Assembly (NCBI GenBank): GCA_007449985.2
Contig: VIIQ02000596.1
Coordinates: 124,001-188,000 of the forward strand
Origin: Desmodesmus armatus
Taxonomy: Eukaryota > Chlorophyta > Chlorophyceae > Sphaeropleales > Scenedesmaceae
Direction of reading: 5' to 3'
DNA length: 64,000 nucleotides
Position 1 is the first letter of the stretch. The number at the start of each line of letters is the position of its first letter. The position numbers and the translations under genes were made by a program. The notes beneath the pieces are model-generated. The model was not told the DNA's origin, ran no database searches, and saw only the letters and a list, made by a program, of their open reading frames with translations. Below are positions 22,788 through 35,153 of this stretch, piece by piece.

Positions 22788-25355
22788 ATGGGAGGATTCA
22801 TTCCCACCTCGCACAGCAGCAGTCCCAGGAGCAGCAAGCACCGATTCACTGATGACTCGTTTGTCAGAAACACGCTGCTGTCTTTATCAAGTCTATGCAT
22901 TCTATTGCTGCTGTTGAACGCTAGGACGATATACAATGACTTTGGCGCGGTAGCAGCAGAGAAGAGTAATGGGGACGACAGCGCTCCAGCACCACCGCCT
23001 TCCACCCCTCATGTGTCAGGAGACCCGGAGATATGGGCTCAAGGCCCGCCTGATGGCGTCAGCGACGAGCAGCAGCAGCTGGCTGCAGCACTGGGGCCAG
23101 AACTACTGTCCAACCTGAAGCAGCTGTGCGGACGCTGCTTATACAGGACCATGACGTCCTATGTACGTGTACACAGCTTCGGCAGGGTTGCAGTGGTGCT
23201 GACGGGCGACATACCAGCCATGTGGATCAGGGACAGTGCCGTGCAGATGGCTACATACCTGCCCAGGGTCACGCGCAGGCCAGCACTGCGAGCAGCAATA
23301 GAGGGTGCCATCCGGGCACAGGCCTTCTTCATCCTGCAGGACCCCTGGGCCAACGCCTACAACCCTCAGTATGTACCGCCCGCAAAGCTGCCAAAGCACG
23401 AGAGGCAGCTGGGCAGAGGAGGCTGGGTGTGGAACCGCAACTTTGAGCTGGACTCAGTTGCCTACTATTTCAACTTCCTGTGGAACTATCACCAAACACC
23501 GTCGATATGGCAGCCCTCCAAGCTGTTGATGGAGCCAGCGGTGCATGATGCAGTTGTCCTGCTGCTCAAAGTGCTGATGATTGAGCAGCACCACGAGCAG
23601 CTGTCCCCATACAGGTGAACATGGGGTGATTGACTGCTGCAGGACAACACTGCGCACATGCCTTGAGTGGTGCATGCGTAGCTGACAGCATGTGATGGTG
23701 AGAGAGCAAACTGCTGTTTGACAGCAGGGGAGCAGCAAAGCTGTCTGTCTTTGCAGCATTGCACATGTGCTGACCTTGCCAGGGCACACATTACAGCAGT
23801 GCAGCGAAGTGGCACTGCCAGTTGTTGATCGTAAGTGTGTATGCATGCAGCAGGGCTTCGCAAATACAGCACCATAGCTGCGGCTTATGCGCAGGCCACG
23901 CTGTAGTCACGCCACAGCTGTGCTGAACATGCACCTGCAGGTACTCTGAGCTGGAGCGTGGGGGCATTGGGAAGCCTACGGGCTACACAGGCATGGTGTG
24001 GAGTGCTTTCAGACCCTCAGATGACCAGCAGGTAAGAGGACAGCTGCAGACACGCCTTGCCATGTCACATGTGTGTGTGTGTGGGGGGGGGTGGCGGCAT
24101 ATCAAGCAGTGTGCCCACATGGTGGCATTTTTTCAGCCACAAAGGACAACCCCAAAGGTCACTCACAAGGCAGCACACACCAGCAGATGCATGCCAGCAA
24201 CAGAGGATGTCTGCTCTGCCCTGCGTACAGGGCAACCCCGTGCTGACAGTGTGTCTGCAGTCTTGAACAACCTGCATGCACCATCCTGCTGTCCTGCAGG
24301 TTTATGGCTACAACGTCCCTGACAACATGTACCTGTGGGGCTCCCTCAGCCGCCTGCTAAAGCTCAACCAGGCAGTCTGGCAGGACGCAGAGATCGACAG
24401 CGCATGCCTCAAGCTGCTAGACGACATTCACACCGGCATATTGAACTACGGTGTGGTGGAAGTGGAGAGTGGCGTGCGTGTGTATGCCTACGAGGTGGAC
24501 GGCCTAGATGGGGCGCTGGTGGATTTTGATGATCCCAACTTGCCATCCCTGCTGGCGATGCCTCTGTTGGGGTACGATTTGTACAGCCAGGAGCTGTACA
24601 GTGCCACACGGCAGCGCATCCTCAGCACAGACACCAACCCCTTCTACTTCAATGGGACGGACCTCCACGGCCTTGGCTCACCCCACACAGAGCAGGACTT
24701 TGTGTGGCCGCTGGCAACTGCTGTCGACGCGCTGACAACGGCCAACACCAGCCGCCACTTGGAGCTGCTCAAGCTTCTGCCCAAGATGGCGGCAGGCAAT
24801 GGCCTCGTGCACGAGAGCGTGCACGTGGACTGGATCGGGCGCTTCTCTCGACCGGAGTTTGGCTGGGCGAATGCGATGTCGGTGGTGATGCTGGAGCAGC
24901 TGCTGGGGGTGGACTGTGATGTGGAGGCGGAGAAATTCCGGCTCACTAGCATAGCAGAGCGGGAGGCCGCGGAGCCGGGCGAGCTGTCAAACCATGATAT
25001 GGATGCCCCCAAGTATTACGAGCAGTTAGAGGCTGGCATTATCCACGTCAGCACAAACGGCGCGGATGGTGACGAGCATCCAACCAGCTGGCAGGACGCC
25101 ATTCAGGATCAGATGCAGCAGCAGGTGCAGCAGGATTTGCTGCAGAAGGTCATTGCACTGAACCAGCAGCAGCAGGGTGCGGGGCAGGGTGGGAGTGAGG
25201 ATGATGCAGCCTCACCTCCAGAGAAACCTGCCACTGAGGCAGCCGGGCAGACACAGCAGGAGCAGCCGCAAGAAGAACAGCAGCCGTCTACAGGGCAGCA
25301 GTCGCAACAAGCTTTCATGCGAGAGTTTGCGGCGTCGTTAGCAGCAAACCAGTAG
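22788..25355 (+). CDS. GH125-family exo-alpha-mannosidase-like protein
   Basis: Glycoside hydrolase family 125 enzymes remove non-reducing alpha-1,6-linked mannose; eukaryotic members (Mug157-like) are secretory-pathway proteins. Exons 22788-23614, 23941-24031 and 24300-25355 keep phase and give 657 aa. After a short cytosolic tail the segment NTLLSLSSLCILLLLLNAR is a type II signal anchor, pointing to ER or Golgi. Family blocks: GDIPAMWIRDSAVQMATYLP, then ILQDPWANAYNPQYVPP, RGGWVWNRNFELDSVAYYFN, SPHTEQDFVWPLATAVDALT, and HVDWIGRFSRPEFGWANAM. The acidic residues expected for acid/base chemistry (Asp in WIRDS and Glu in HESV or ELDS) are present. The last 110 residues are Gln/Glu-rich and outside the domain, probably a disordered tail. 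The start at 22788 puts the anchor at the usual distance from the N terminus; 22746 is the alternative. The specificity is inferred from family only. Confidence 0.85.
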
Positions 25356-26815
25356 CAGGCAGCAACGTGGGCTGGTAGTTTTGAGGGGCTGATCTGTCAG
25401 CACTGGTGTACAGTGTTACGGCAGGCCTGAATGGGCTGTGCAGGCAGGCCTGTATGTCTACATGTCTGGGTTGAGAGTGCGCTCGCACCCCGTGCATGTC
25501 TAGACCGCCATTTTTTGTTGATCGTGCGCGTGTGTGTGCTGACACGTTACGTGCAAGCGGCAGGTGCAATCCATCATGACGGTCAGATTGGGGCAGGGCA
25601 GGAGGAGGGGCAGAGGCGGCCTTGATGACACACCGGCTGAATTTGCTCTGCCGTGCAGTGCTTGGTGTGTGGCACGCCTGTGTATAGACATAGGGAGGGG
25701 ATGTTTGGCACATGCACTTGGAGGAACGCATGATGCTGCCACAAGGGAAATAGCATATCTTGTCAGTGGCCAGCGCCACTTGAGTCTATAGTCATAGACT
25801 GTCATATTGTTCTGCAGTGAGTGGTAGGGCAGTATCAGTCAGGTCATTCAACGATGCCTGTGCATCCGCTGCCAATCTGTGCTGAGTAAGCACCCACATC
25901 ACTGGCCATTAAATGTATTTGCCACAGGAGAGTGCCACATCAATTCTAGATGTCACAGGCCACGGCTTGACCTTGGTGTACGCTGCTGTTCACATGCAAT
26001 GTGCTCCCACATGCATTGCAGTTGTAGGTGCTGTTGAGGCTTGCCAGCGTTACAGGCTTATTGCTAGTAGGGACCCTGGGATGTCCGGTCATGGGGATTT
26101 TAGGGGATTTGAAGTGTGTACAGTAAATGCAGCATCGACCTGATGAAGTGTCCATGAAGCAAAAGCACGACCCCCTTGCGTGTGGCTGTCAGTCAGTCAA
26201 GTATGGGGGTATGCAAGATCAAGACAATGCAACTTGTCATGGTCTGTGGTTCTCTAAATGTGACGACGTTGGGCAAGCATCAGGGAGGTGATCAGTTGCC
26301 CAGTGTCCTCAAGGTTGGCTCTCAGCTCAATGCAGGAAGTGACACGAACATGTACTATAGCGTGTAGGGCCGTTAGATCGTTCGGATGACAGGCTCTGTA
26401 CACGGGCCGTGTACAGACAATGCGTACATCTGTTGGATACAAAGCCCCCCAAAACAGGGACTCCCTAGTAGGCCACCTCCTGAGTCGGCTGCATTTCCTG
26501 CAGGCACAACTGCCGGCTGGCTGTGACACACACACACTGTCACAACTTTGGATGGTGGAGGGATTGGCTGGATGCACACTCTGTGTCAACACACACACAC
26601 ACACAAGCATGCTCCACACTCTCTCAAGACTAGTCAGTACTGTAGGCCAGCTATGCACGCGTTCGCTGCGTGCATGGAGCTGAAAGTGACACCACACACA
26701 TATTGCAGTGTGTGCTTGCAGATACACGTTATACAAAAACCTGCTCTCATGACATGTCCAAGTCATGATCGGCAGGCAAACACAGTCACCCACAAAATCA
26801 ATTCCCAGCAGCGAC
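25356..26815. other. Convergent spacer between GH125 and XPC genes
   Basis: The 3' ends of two convergent genes face each other here. Only short shadow frames and CA-rich tracts (near 26525 and 26590) were seen. Confidence 0.5.
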
Positions 26816-28487
26816 TCAGAACTCCTCTACCTCAACTCCCTCAAGATCCTCATCAATTGCCACTGCAGGTGTCTCTGCTAGCAGATTTCGCTCTGCTTGC
26901 ACAGAACCCCCAGCTGCAGCCCCACCCCCTGCACCCTCTCCAGCTGCCGCAGCAGCGGCCGCACCTCTCCATCCATCCTTACCCACCCCTGCCTCCCCGC
27001 GCTGCTGCACAGGAGCCACCCCTGGTGGCAGCTCCTTACTGAACCGCCCTGCAGCTACCTTGCCCCCGCCTGACCTAGCTGCCTGTTGGCCGGCTGCCGC
27101 GCCGGCTGCCTCTCCTGCAGCGCAGGCTGCATCCGCCGCAGGTTCAGCAGCAGCCACAGCAGCTGGCTGTAGGATGTTTCCGCCAGCTGCTGCATTGAGG
27201 CCGCCAATGACGTCTTTCAGCTTGCTTTTTGGTTTGTCGCTGTGCGCCGCCGCAGCCGCTGCTGCTGCTGCACCCACAGCATCCTGCTCTGCTGCTGTAC
27301 CAGCTGCTGCTCCTGCCACACCCTCTGCATCTGCAGTGGATGCGTACTTGCGTTGTAGCTCCAGGCGTGTCCACATGTGCGACAAGAGCCGCCGCCAGGC
27401 TGCTGTGGCCTCCCTGCGCTGCTTGGCTTCCTCTGCTGCTGCACGCTCTGCTTCTCGCTTGATGTGCAGCTCGATCACTGCCTGCTCATGCTCCTGCAGT
27501 AAGGCCGCACCCAAAGCAGCAACTACTGGTCAGCACCTGATAGTACGAGTTTCATGACAACATGGATTGGAGATGCACACCCAGTAGGGCTGCATGCCAT
27601 ACCTGAAAACTGGCGCGTATCCCGAAGTCAGTGACATTGCGCACACTAGCACTAACAACCAACCCCCAGGGTTGCAGCATGCAGCATACCAGCACGCTAC
27701 CACCCGACTTGTAGTTGTTTAACAGCTAAAGCCTTACGAATGCCGCTCGCAACTGGCAAGAGTATCGCCAGTCCTGCTCTGCGCTACCAAGCAACCTTGC
27801 TACCACACCACACTACCCATCAACACCTGCCACCCTGTTCCTCACCCCAGCTCACCTCACACACCACCACCCCTCTGATGCGCGGCACCATGCGCCCCCC
27901 TTGGACCTCAAACCCCACTATTGCTGGGGCATAGTCAATGCCAAGGCTGCGGCAGATGGGGGCCACCATGGGAGCATCAATCCACTTTGTGCCTGCAGCA
28001 TAGGCGCAGCACAGCACGGCACAGCAAAGCGTACCACAGCACAGCATGACCATGCCATCAGCACAGTGAACCCTGACACATAGGGAGAAACTGCGGAGAG
28101 GGTGCCCAATAAACACCCACACATACACAACTTGCACAAGCACACCTGCTGAATATACCTACAGGCTGATCTCACACCACGTGAAAAATCGTTAGTCACC
28201 CAGTGTCAACGCATCGCTGCCGTTTTAAAAAAACTTTGGAACACATACTTCTTCACTTGTTGAGCCTGTTGACTCACCTAGTGGCATAGACTTGGCCAAC
28301 GGCGGCACCTCAACGTTGCCCCGCTCATTCCTCGGCACCTTCCCATCCACTGCCCGCCTGATAAACTCCTCTGTCTGCCACAGCCCATACAGCTGCTGCA
28401 TGGTGCTGTCTCCCTCAGCCCCCTCCTCCTTACCCGCTGCTGCTGCTGCAGCTCCACCTGCTGCTGTCACACCCCCACTTGCTGCCT

Positions 28488-28527
<40 letters not shown>

Positions 28528-29457
28528 GGGTCCGTCACCGGCCCCAGCGGCAGCAGCATCTGTGCTTTTAGTGCTGTTGGAACGCTGCCAAGGGCCCCAG
28601 CCACCCCTGCCAAAGCTGCTGTTGCGGCTGCTGCCTCCTACGGCAGGCATTGTGCGCTTCTTGACAACCTTGGCAGGCTGCTCAACTTCCTCTGGCCGCA
28701 CCTGCAGTGCAATTTTGGGGCTGATGAACCAAGTGGCATGCGCAGTCATCTAGAAAGCACAGCTGTTGCCTGCAGCTGTAAAAGATGCATGTGGGCTTGT
28801 TGTCACATGCATTCTGTACAGTCTTGCAACATGCAGCATGGCAACGCCCTCATTACACTGCTGGCGGCCATACATACGCAGGTTCCACCCACACCGGCCC
28901 AGGCCTCTCTTGTAGGTCACTGCATCAGCCTGGTGGTGTGCTGTATGGCACCTAGGTAGTATCGTTGCTATATGCACAAGGAACCTGCTGCGCAAAGTGT
29001 AATGATGATGACGGTTCCCACCTGGCGGCCTTCCCGCTCCCAGCGCTCGCGTGTGTGTAGCTCCTGGACGTCCTGACGGGAGAAGTACGCCTCACCCTTG
29101 TGAAGACCAAGCTTAGTCGCACCCGGACGCAGCGCCTGCATGACGTTGGAGACACACGGCGTCAGAATGTTGGACACACTGCTCTGCAAAAGCTTATCTG
29201 GGTGTTGCCCTTCGATGTTGTCACCGCACGTGATTCGGTGACACCCTTACTAAGCAGATGGTAGGGGTACACCCAAAACAAACCTTACCCACCCGACACC
29301 CACATGGGTGTCGAACCCCAAGCCAATCGCGTCTAGCAAACCTCACGCCGTCACTAGTGTCACTAACCAAGATCCTGACAAGCCTATGGCGCCACTTTTC
29401 ACCAGCCAGATATAGTCAGAGCGGACAAAACCCTAGTTGATGATGCGTTGTCGGGCA

Positions 29458-29518
<61 letters not shown>

Positions 29519-29924
29519 TGGCTAGCAGCAGTGGGGGGGGGTGTTCCTGCTGCTGTCTGTTTGGGTCAGCTGGGGGTCCGTTTGGGAGGGCTTGCAGGGG
29601 CGGCCAACTCCATGACCCACCGTAGCTATCACTCGTCACTGTCACCAAGCACGATCCTGACTGGCCTATCGCGCCACTTTTCACCAGCCATATACAGCCA
29701 AAGCATACGATATCTGGTTGATGATGCTGTCAGTCCACCCACCTGGTACTTGGTGATGTGTCTCTGCAGCATGTACAGCGGATGGCCCTTGAAGCCCTCC
29801 ACAGTAGTGGGGGGACCAGCCGCCTGCTGGGCAGCCCTTGCAGACAGCTCCGCATCCTCACGGGCTGCCCTCAAAGCAGCATCACTCCCTGACACACCAC
29901 CACCACCACCACCACCACCACCAC

Positions 29925-29964
<40 letters not shown>

Positions 29965-32900
29965 GTCACAATCACCGGCGGCTGCGGCGGCGGCAGCAGC
30001 AGCGTTGGCGGCCGCTGGCTTGTCCTTTGTGATGATGACGTCTTCATCACTGCTGCTGATGGTGCCGTTGGCAGCTGAAGGCGCTGCAGCAGCAGGTACT
30101 GCCTGCTTGCGCCTCTTCCTTCGCTGCTGCTGCTGTCCTTGGTTGCTGGCTGCTGGGTCCTCATCCTGTTGCTGCTTCCTTTTTGCTGGTGAGCTGCTGG
30201 CGGCAGCAGCAGCAGCAGCAATAGCTGCCGTGGCTGCTGCTTCTGCAGCCACGTGAGCTGCTAGCTGCTTTGGCAGGTGTGATGTTGAGCTGCGCAGTGC
30301 TGACATGGTGGTGGCCCACCAGGCCTCATCACGCCACTTGACATTCACTGTGAAGTTCGCGGCATACCTGCACCATGGCGATGACAAAGCAATGGTGTAA
30401 GACTGAAGTGCGATGGACACACTGAAGCCTGCAAAGACAAACATATAACCCACCACACCTGCGCGTGACATCCTCAGGTCCTTATAGGGATGGAACACGC
30501 ATGTCCTAAACACCACAACCCTCAACCCACCACAGAGACTGTTGACTTCATCACCCACCGCACCTGCGTGTAACATCTTAGATCTTAGATGCTCCCAAGA
30601 ATATCACACGCTTTTTCCAATCCCTACACCCTCAACCCCAAACCCTAAACCCCACCACAGAGGCAGTTGACTTCATCACCCACCGCACCTGCGTGTAACA
30701 TCCTTAGGTGCTCCCGCATGACAGGCCACTACATAGCTGAGGGGCTGCCGCCGCACAACTGCTGCCTCCACAGCAGCAGGCTGGTCGTAGCAGCCCAACA
30801 GACCGTCTGCATGCAGCCAGCGGCCGTCAGCGCTGCCACCAACATACACCTCGGCCCACACCTGCGGCATTGGTTTGCAGGCAGGCGGGCAGGCGGAATT
30901 ACTACAGGTTAGTAGCAGCCCAGCAGAACATCTGCATGCAGCCAACGGCCATCAGCGCCGCCACCTACATACACCTCAGTCCACACCTGCTGCAGCAGTT
31001 GGTGGTATGGATTTGGTGTTCAGGCAGGCAGGCGGGGGTAATAAGCGTTAGTGACGGACGAAGGATGCCAATAGCGGCATGCACACTTGCTCAATAGGCA
31101 ATAGCTGTGCAGACAGCTCTTGAAGCAGTGCGCCGGGTGTGTTTGGCAACAGCTGCATTCACGCATGATTGGCCAGTCCTGACATTTGCAAAGTTGCCCA
31201 GTGCTCTTGGCAGCGGGCCCCACCCACTTCTACCCCACTGGACAAGACACTGGGCTGAGCTGAAAATGATACAATGTCAATGTACAGTTGAATGTCAATC
31301 TTTCGGGGTTTTTCCCCACTTCCCCGTCTCTAGGTACTTGAAAGTAAATGCAAGGCATCCCTGCGGGGAGCCCCCCCCCCCCGCACCCACCCACCCACCC
31401 ACACAAACTCGTATGTTTTACACACAACCCACCTTAGGTGCAGCCACTCCACCAGGCCTAGGCTGCCACAGCCAGCCTGCAGGCACAGCAGCTGCTGCTG
31501 CAGCTGCAGCAGCCTTCAGCTCCCCGGCCTTGGCCCCCTTCGCTATCAGCCCTGCAAAACTCTGCTGCTGCTTCTTACCCCCACTGCGGCTGCCACTACC
31601 AGAACCTCCCACCGCTGTTGCTGCTGCTGCTGATAGGGCCTGGCTTGCTGAATTTCTATTACCAGTGCTGGAGTTGGTGTTAGCAGCAGCGCTGTTGCCA
31701 CCTTGTCTGGTTGCTGCGTCGGCCGCTGCTGTAGCCTCTAGTGCCATTGCAAGCTCCCGCTCAAATTCCTCATCCCCCTTCAACCTCTTGCGTTGACTGC
31801 TGCCGCCCGCAGCAGCTGCAGCAGCAGCAGCAGCACTAAGGTCACCCTCTGCTCCTACTGCAGCCGCTGCATCTGCTTGAGGTTGCTGCTTCCGTTTGCT
31901 GCCTCTGCCTGTGGCTGCTGCTGCTGCTTTGCCACCGCGGCTTCCCCTGCCACGCTTGCTGCTGCTGTTGGCCCTGCCACCACCATCAGCAGCAGCAGTA
32001 GCAGTAGCAGGAGCCCTGTTGCTGGCTTTGCCCTTGCCCCTAGCGGTGCTGCTGTTGCTGTTGCGTCCGGCAGCGGCTGGCTTACGGGCGGTACCTGCAG
32101 CAGCTGTTGTGGCGCGTATGCTTTTGCCCCTGGCTAGAGCATCCACTGCTGCTGGTTTGAACGGCAGGGCATCCAAACACCTGGGTACAAGGCACCAACG
32201 GGCACAACAGGACACGTCAGCAGCTGCTTGATGGTGGGCTGACTTGCCGGCTGGCAGACCAAGGTTTGTGCCTCCGCAACAATTGCAACCCAACCCCACA
32301 TAATTTGCAATAACCCCACAGGAGCCGCAAGAGGCTCTCTATTATAAATTCTATTTGAAAAAATCTCAGCGCTGAACCCTAAACCCTGCTCAGGCCTCTG
32401 CAGCTGTCAGTCCACTCACCACACGCTGCGTGTCAGGAAGCCCACCGCCCTCAGCAGCGCCACCAGCAGCACTGACAGCTGCGTACTGTTGCCGCTCCTA
32501 GCCTGTGCACACGCCAGCAGCTCCTGAAGCACTGGGGCAGCAGACATGCCCAGAAATTCCTCCAAAAACCTCTCCCTACTGCTGCTGCTACTGCTGGTGC
32601 TGTTGCTGGAACCTGCTGCTGCTGACCACACAGTCCCCGGGTACTGCTGCTGTTGTGGATGCAGGGGGTCTGTTGTTAGGGTGAAGGTCCTGTGGAACCA
32701 GTGCAGAAGCTTTGGCAGCCAGGATTTGGCCAAGGGGTCTTCTGACTGTGCTGCTGCTGAGGCTGTTTCAAGCAGGTCGAAAGGCAGCTGGGATGCAAGT
32801 AGGGCCTGGTGGGGGCAGACAGAGCGAGCAGAGACAGGGCGGAAGGGGGCAGGGGTTAGAGCTTGTGCTGTACTTGTACTTGTCAGCAAGACAGAACAAT

Positions 32901-33735
32901 TTGGAGGCCAATATGCCCAAGGGGGGTGCAGAAGGGGTGTGCAAGCTTATTCGAGAAAGTGGAACTGATGGGAGGGCAGGGGACGAGCTGTTTGTGGCTA
33001 TGGGGGCCTCACAATCACCTGCTGCTGCCTGCTTACTACTACCCCTGCATCTGCAGGTTGATGCTGTATGGATGCTGCTGCAACTACATTTCAATGCAGA
33101 CCGGGCCTGAACACATGTCCCGGTTTCTACCATGCCACCGACACACACACCCCAGTCACAGTGATCGCTTGTTTCAAGCAATGTGCGATCAGCTGTAGTG
33201 CGATCAGCTGGTGCATACTGGACACACTGCACACACCTGCAGCTCCTGGTCTGCTGCTGCTGTGTCATGCAGCAGTGCATGGCCCAGCAGGCACATGCAG
33301 TGGACCCTGTGCACCATGAGAGCATCCTCACGCTCCCGCTTGGTGTACACACGGGCAGCAGGCCGCATCTTCTTGCCTGCTGCTTCTGCGGCCTGTTCTG
33401 CTGCTGCATCGTCGTCACCTGCCGTGCACACAGGATACTGTTCAATTGGTGCGCTGGCATGTGTGCATGCCAGCACTTTGAGCAGTGGTGTTTGGACAGT
33501 CAGGCTGTAGCTGGCGAATCAGGTGAATCAGGCCAGCTGTGCGTGTGTAGGCCATACTGACTGGTTCAGTCGAAGGCGACGATTTTGACACATCCAACCA
33601 TCCTATTAAGGGCGCACCGTTGAGAGTGATGAAGATGTCCCCTGTATCTGCTGCTGCTGCAGGGTGGGGTGCTTGTGGCCCAGGAACCTCCTCCCACTCG
33701 TCCTCGAACTGCACATCCGAATCACTGTCTGCCAT
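26816..33735 (-). CDS. XPC: XPC/RAD4 DNA damage recognition protein
   Basis: XPC (Rad4) senses helix-distorting lesions and starts global-genome nucleotide excision repair in the nucleus. Exons: 33735-33618, 33418-33237, 32805-32420, 32180-31433, 30861-30689, 30367-29743, 29135-29022, 28701-28278, 27992-27856, 27493-26816. All phases agree and the sum is 3585 nt (1194 aa). The start MADSDSDVQFEDEWEEV is typical. The transglutaminase-like fold includes MVHRVHCMCLLGHALLHD (exon 2), WLPKLLHWFHRTF and LLVALLRAVGFLTRS (exon 3), then VWAEVYVGG and SYVVACHAGAPKDVTRRYA (exons 5-6). DNA-binding BHD1 is seen in VEGFKGHPLYMLQRHITKYQ, BHD2 in GATKLGLHKGEAYFSRQDVQ and LYGLWQTEEF, and BHD3 in SLGIDYAPAIVGFEVQGGRM. 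Exons 4, 6, 8 and 10 carry large Ala, Gly and basic low-complexity inserts. It shares an upstream region with the divergent carboxypeptidase gene. Confidence 0.9.
28492..28526 (-). repeat. CAG microsatellite encoding poly-Ala in XPC
   Basis: An uninterrupted CAG run on the plus strand, read on the minus strand as a poly-Ala insert in XPC exon 8 just before the LYGLWQTEEF block. Likely length-polymorphic. Confidence 0.75.
29358..29450. repeat. Direct duplication in XPC intron 6, copy 1
   Basis: About 90 bp resembling 29636-29731: both hold CACTTTTCACCAGCCA and TTGATGATGC. Copy 2 lies next to the exon 6 donor; copy 1 lies deeper in the intron on the other side of a CTG run. Confidence 0.7.
29457..29515. 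repeat. Near-perfect (GCT)n microsatellite, about 19 units, in an XPC intron
   Basis: Uninterrupted GCT triplets in the intron between XPC exons 6 and 7, with the flanks duplicated on both sides. Expected to be unstable in length. Confidence 0.85.
29636..29731. repeat. Direct duplication in XPC intron 6, copy 2
   Basis: Partner of 29358-29450. It sits immediately downstream (minus strand) of the exon 6 donor at 29742, so the duplicated part is the start of the intron. Confidence 0.7.
30449..30712 (-). repeat. Three tandem copies of the XPC exon 5 donor region
   Basis: The true exon 5 end (30689) and its intron start recur at about 30531-30597 and, more degraded, at about 30449-30486. On the minus strand each copy retains an ACACGCAG|GTGCGG-like 5' splice site, giving decoy donors inside the same intron. 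Confidence 0.75.
30629..30653. repeat. Short telomere-like CCCTAAA stretch
   Basis: CCCTCAACCCCAAACCCTAA and following bases resemble degenerate plant-type telomere repeats (TTTAGGG on the other strand), inside an XPC intron. Confidence 0.5.
30909..30986 (-). pseudogene. Duplicated fragment of XPC exon 5 with a premature stop
   Basis: On the minus strand, after a GCAG acceptor at 30990-30987, this reads VWTEVYVGGGADGRWLHADV then LLGCY and a TAA stop at 30911-30909. That is a near copy of the start of exon 5 (VWAEVYVGGSADGRWLHADG). It lies in the intron before the real exon 5. If spliced in, it would truncate XPC, so it is either a dead duplicate or a poison exon. Confidence 0.75.
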
Positions 33736-34221
33736 GATACAGATAGTGAAGCTGACTGGATTTACAGGGCACACATGAGGCTACGCACGACGATCATGTC
33801 TGTTTCATGAGTGACCTCACCGTGCTGTGTTCCACGGGGGGATCGCTTGTAATTGCAGCTACTCCGCTCAATTCTTTGCGACCACACTTTGGTCGAAACA
33901 ACAACACTTTGGGGTCCAACAGAAACTGGACAACAGAACCTATCCTTCTTCCTGAGGGCTTTGTAAACGCATGAACGATCGTGCCTATCTCCTCAACTTT
34001 CTGATCAGGGGATCCAGCACGACTTGAGGCGACCTGCACCTGCCGTGCAAGGCGACCACCAAGGAAAATCCTCACTTCACCGTGTTCAGCCGTCTGCTCT
34101 TCTCGTCAGTCGCAGTATTTACTTCAAACGTCTATAGCCTCTTCTGTCAGCCACTCAGAGTCGCACAAGAAACCGGGTGACAGTTGGCCAGCAAGCATCA
34201 CCCGTGGGTCAATCTCCAAAA
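33736..34221. promoter_or_regulatory. Probable bidirectional promoter region
   Basis: Only 486 bp separate the start codons of the divergent XPC and carboxypeptidase genes, so both promoters and 5' UTRs must lie here. No clear TATA box was found. A minus-strand open frame (33794-34075) has no ATG at its 5' limit and no recognisable domain. Confidence 0.5.
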
Positions 34222-35106
34222 ATGCGGGCCCACAGCGTCTCTGTGTCGGTGATACTAGTGATAGCAGTCCTTTGCAGTACCTTCACGCTTCCAGCTGATG
34301 CCAGGCGCCTCAGCAGAGCGAGATCAGGTGGCCCCGGCCCCCACTTCTCCAGCTGGACCGGGGCCCTTGTCAGTAGCTACCTCTCCAACTCTCAGCTGGA
34401 GGCCTGGAGTCTGGACTTCACAAACCGTTGCTCCTCTATCTCCAGAAGGTTCAGCATCGGCAAAAGCATAGAAGGGGCCGAGCTTTGGGTGATCGAAATC
34501 GCCCGCCACCCAGGCAAGGTGGAGGCAAAGCCCAACTTCAAATATGTGAGTGGCAGTTGCTGCAATGTCTGTTAACGACGGTAACCGAAGTTTTAAGCAC
34601 CAACAAGGTTTCCATGCTGCTGCTGTGCAACCCATGCAGCTAATTGACAGCATGACAGCCTCACCAGATGGAGGGCAGGGCTTAGCTAGGGCTCAAAGAC
34701 GCACCCACAGCTCTCAGACAGAGGGACAGAGAGACATAGAGAGTGAGCGAGAGAGAGGCAGAGGGATGGCATGGAGTGCCAGGCACACCGCGTTGGTTGA
34801 GGGGGAGAACATGTGTGACTGCGCCGCAGTCACCACGTCCTTACCGTGCCCCCTGGTGCATAAGACACCCTAGGGGTCCTCCACAGCTCTCAACTTCACT
34901 AAGCGGCTCCTGCCCATCATGCTGTGCAGGTTGCCAACATGCATGGCGATGAGCCAGGAGGTCGCATGCTGCTGCCCATGTTGGCAGAGTGGCTGTGCAG
35001 CAACCAGACCACCGACCCACGCGCTTTACGCATCATCAACGGGATGCACCTGGTGAGGGAGGCAGGCCCCTGCTGCGCTGGCTTGCATCGCAGCAGCAGT
35101 GATGGC

Positions 35107-35153
<47 letters not shown>

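Noticed and set aside
33794..34075. Minus-strand 93-codon open frame upstream of XPC
   Set aside because: It has no ATG at its 5' limit, no recognisable domain and sits in the shared promoter region; more likely 5' UTR.
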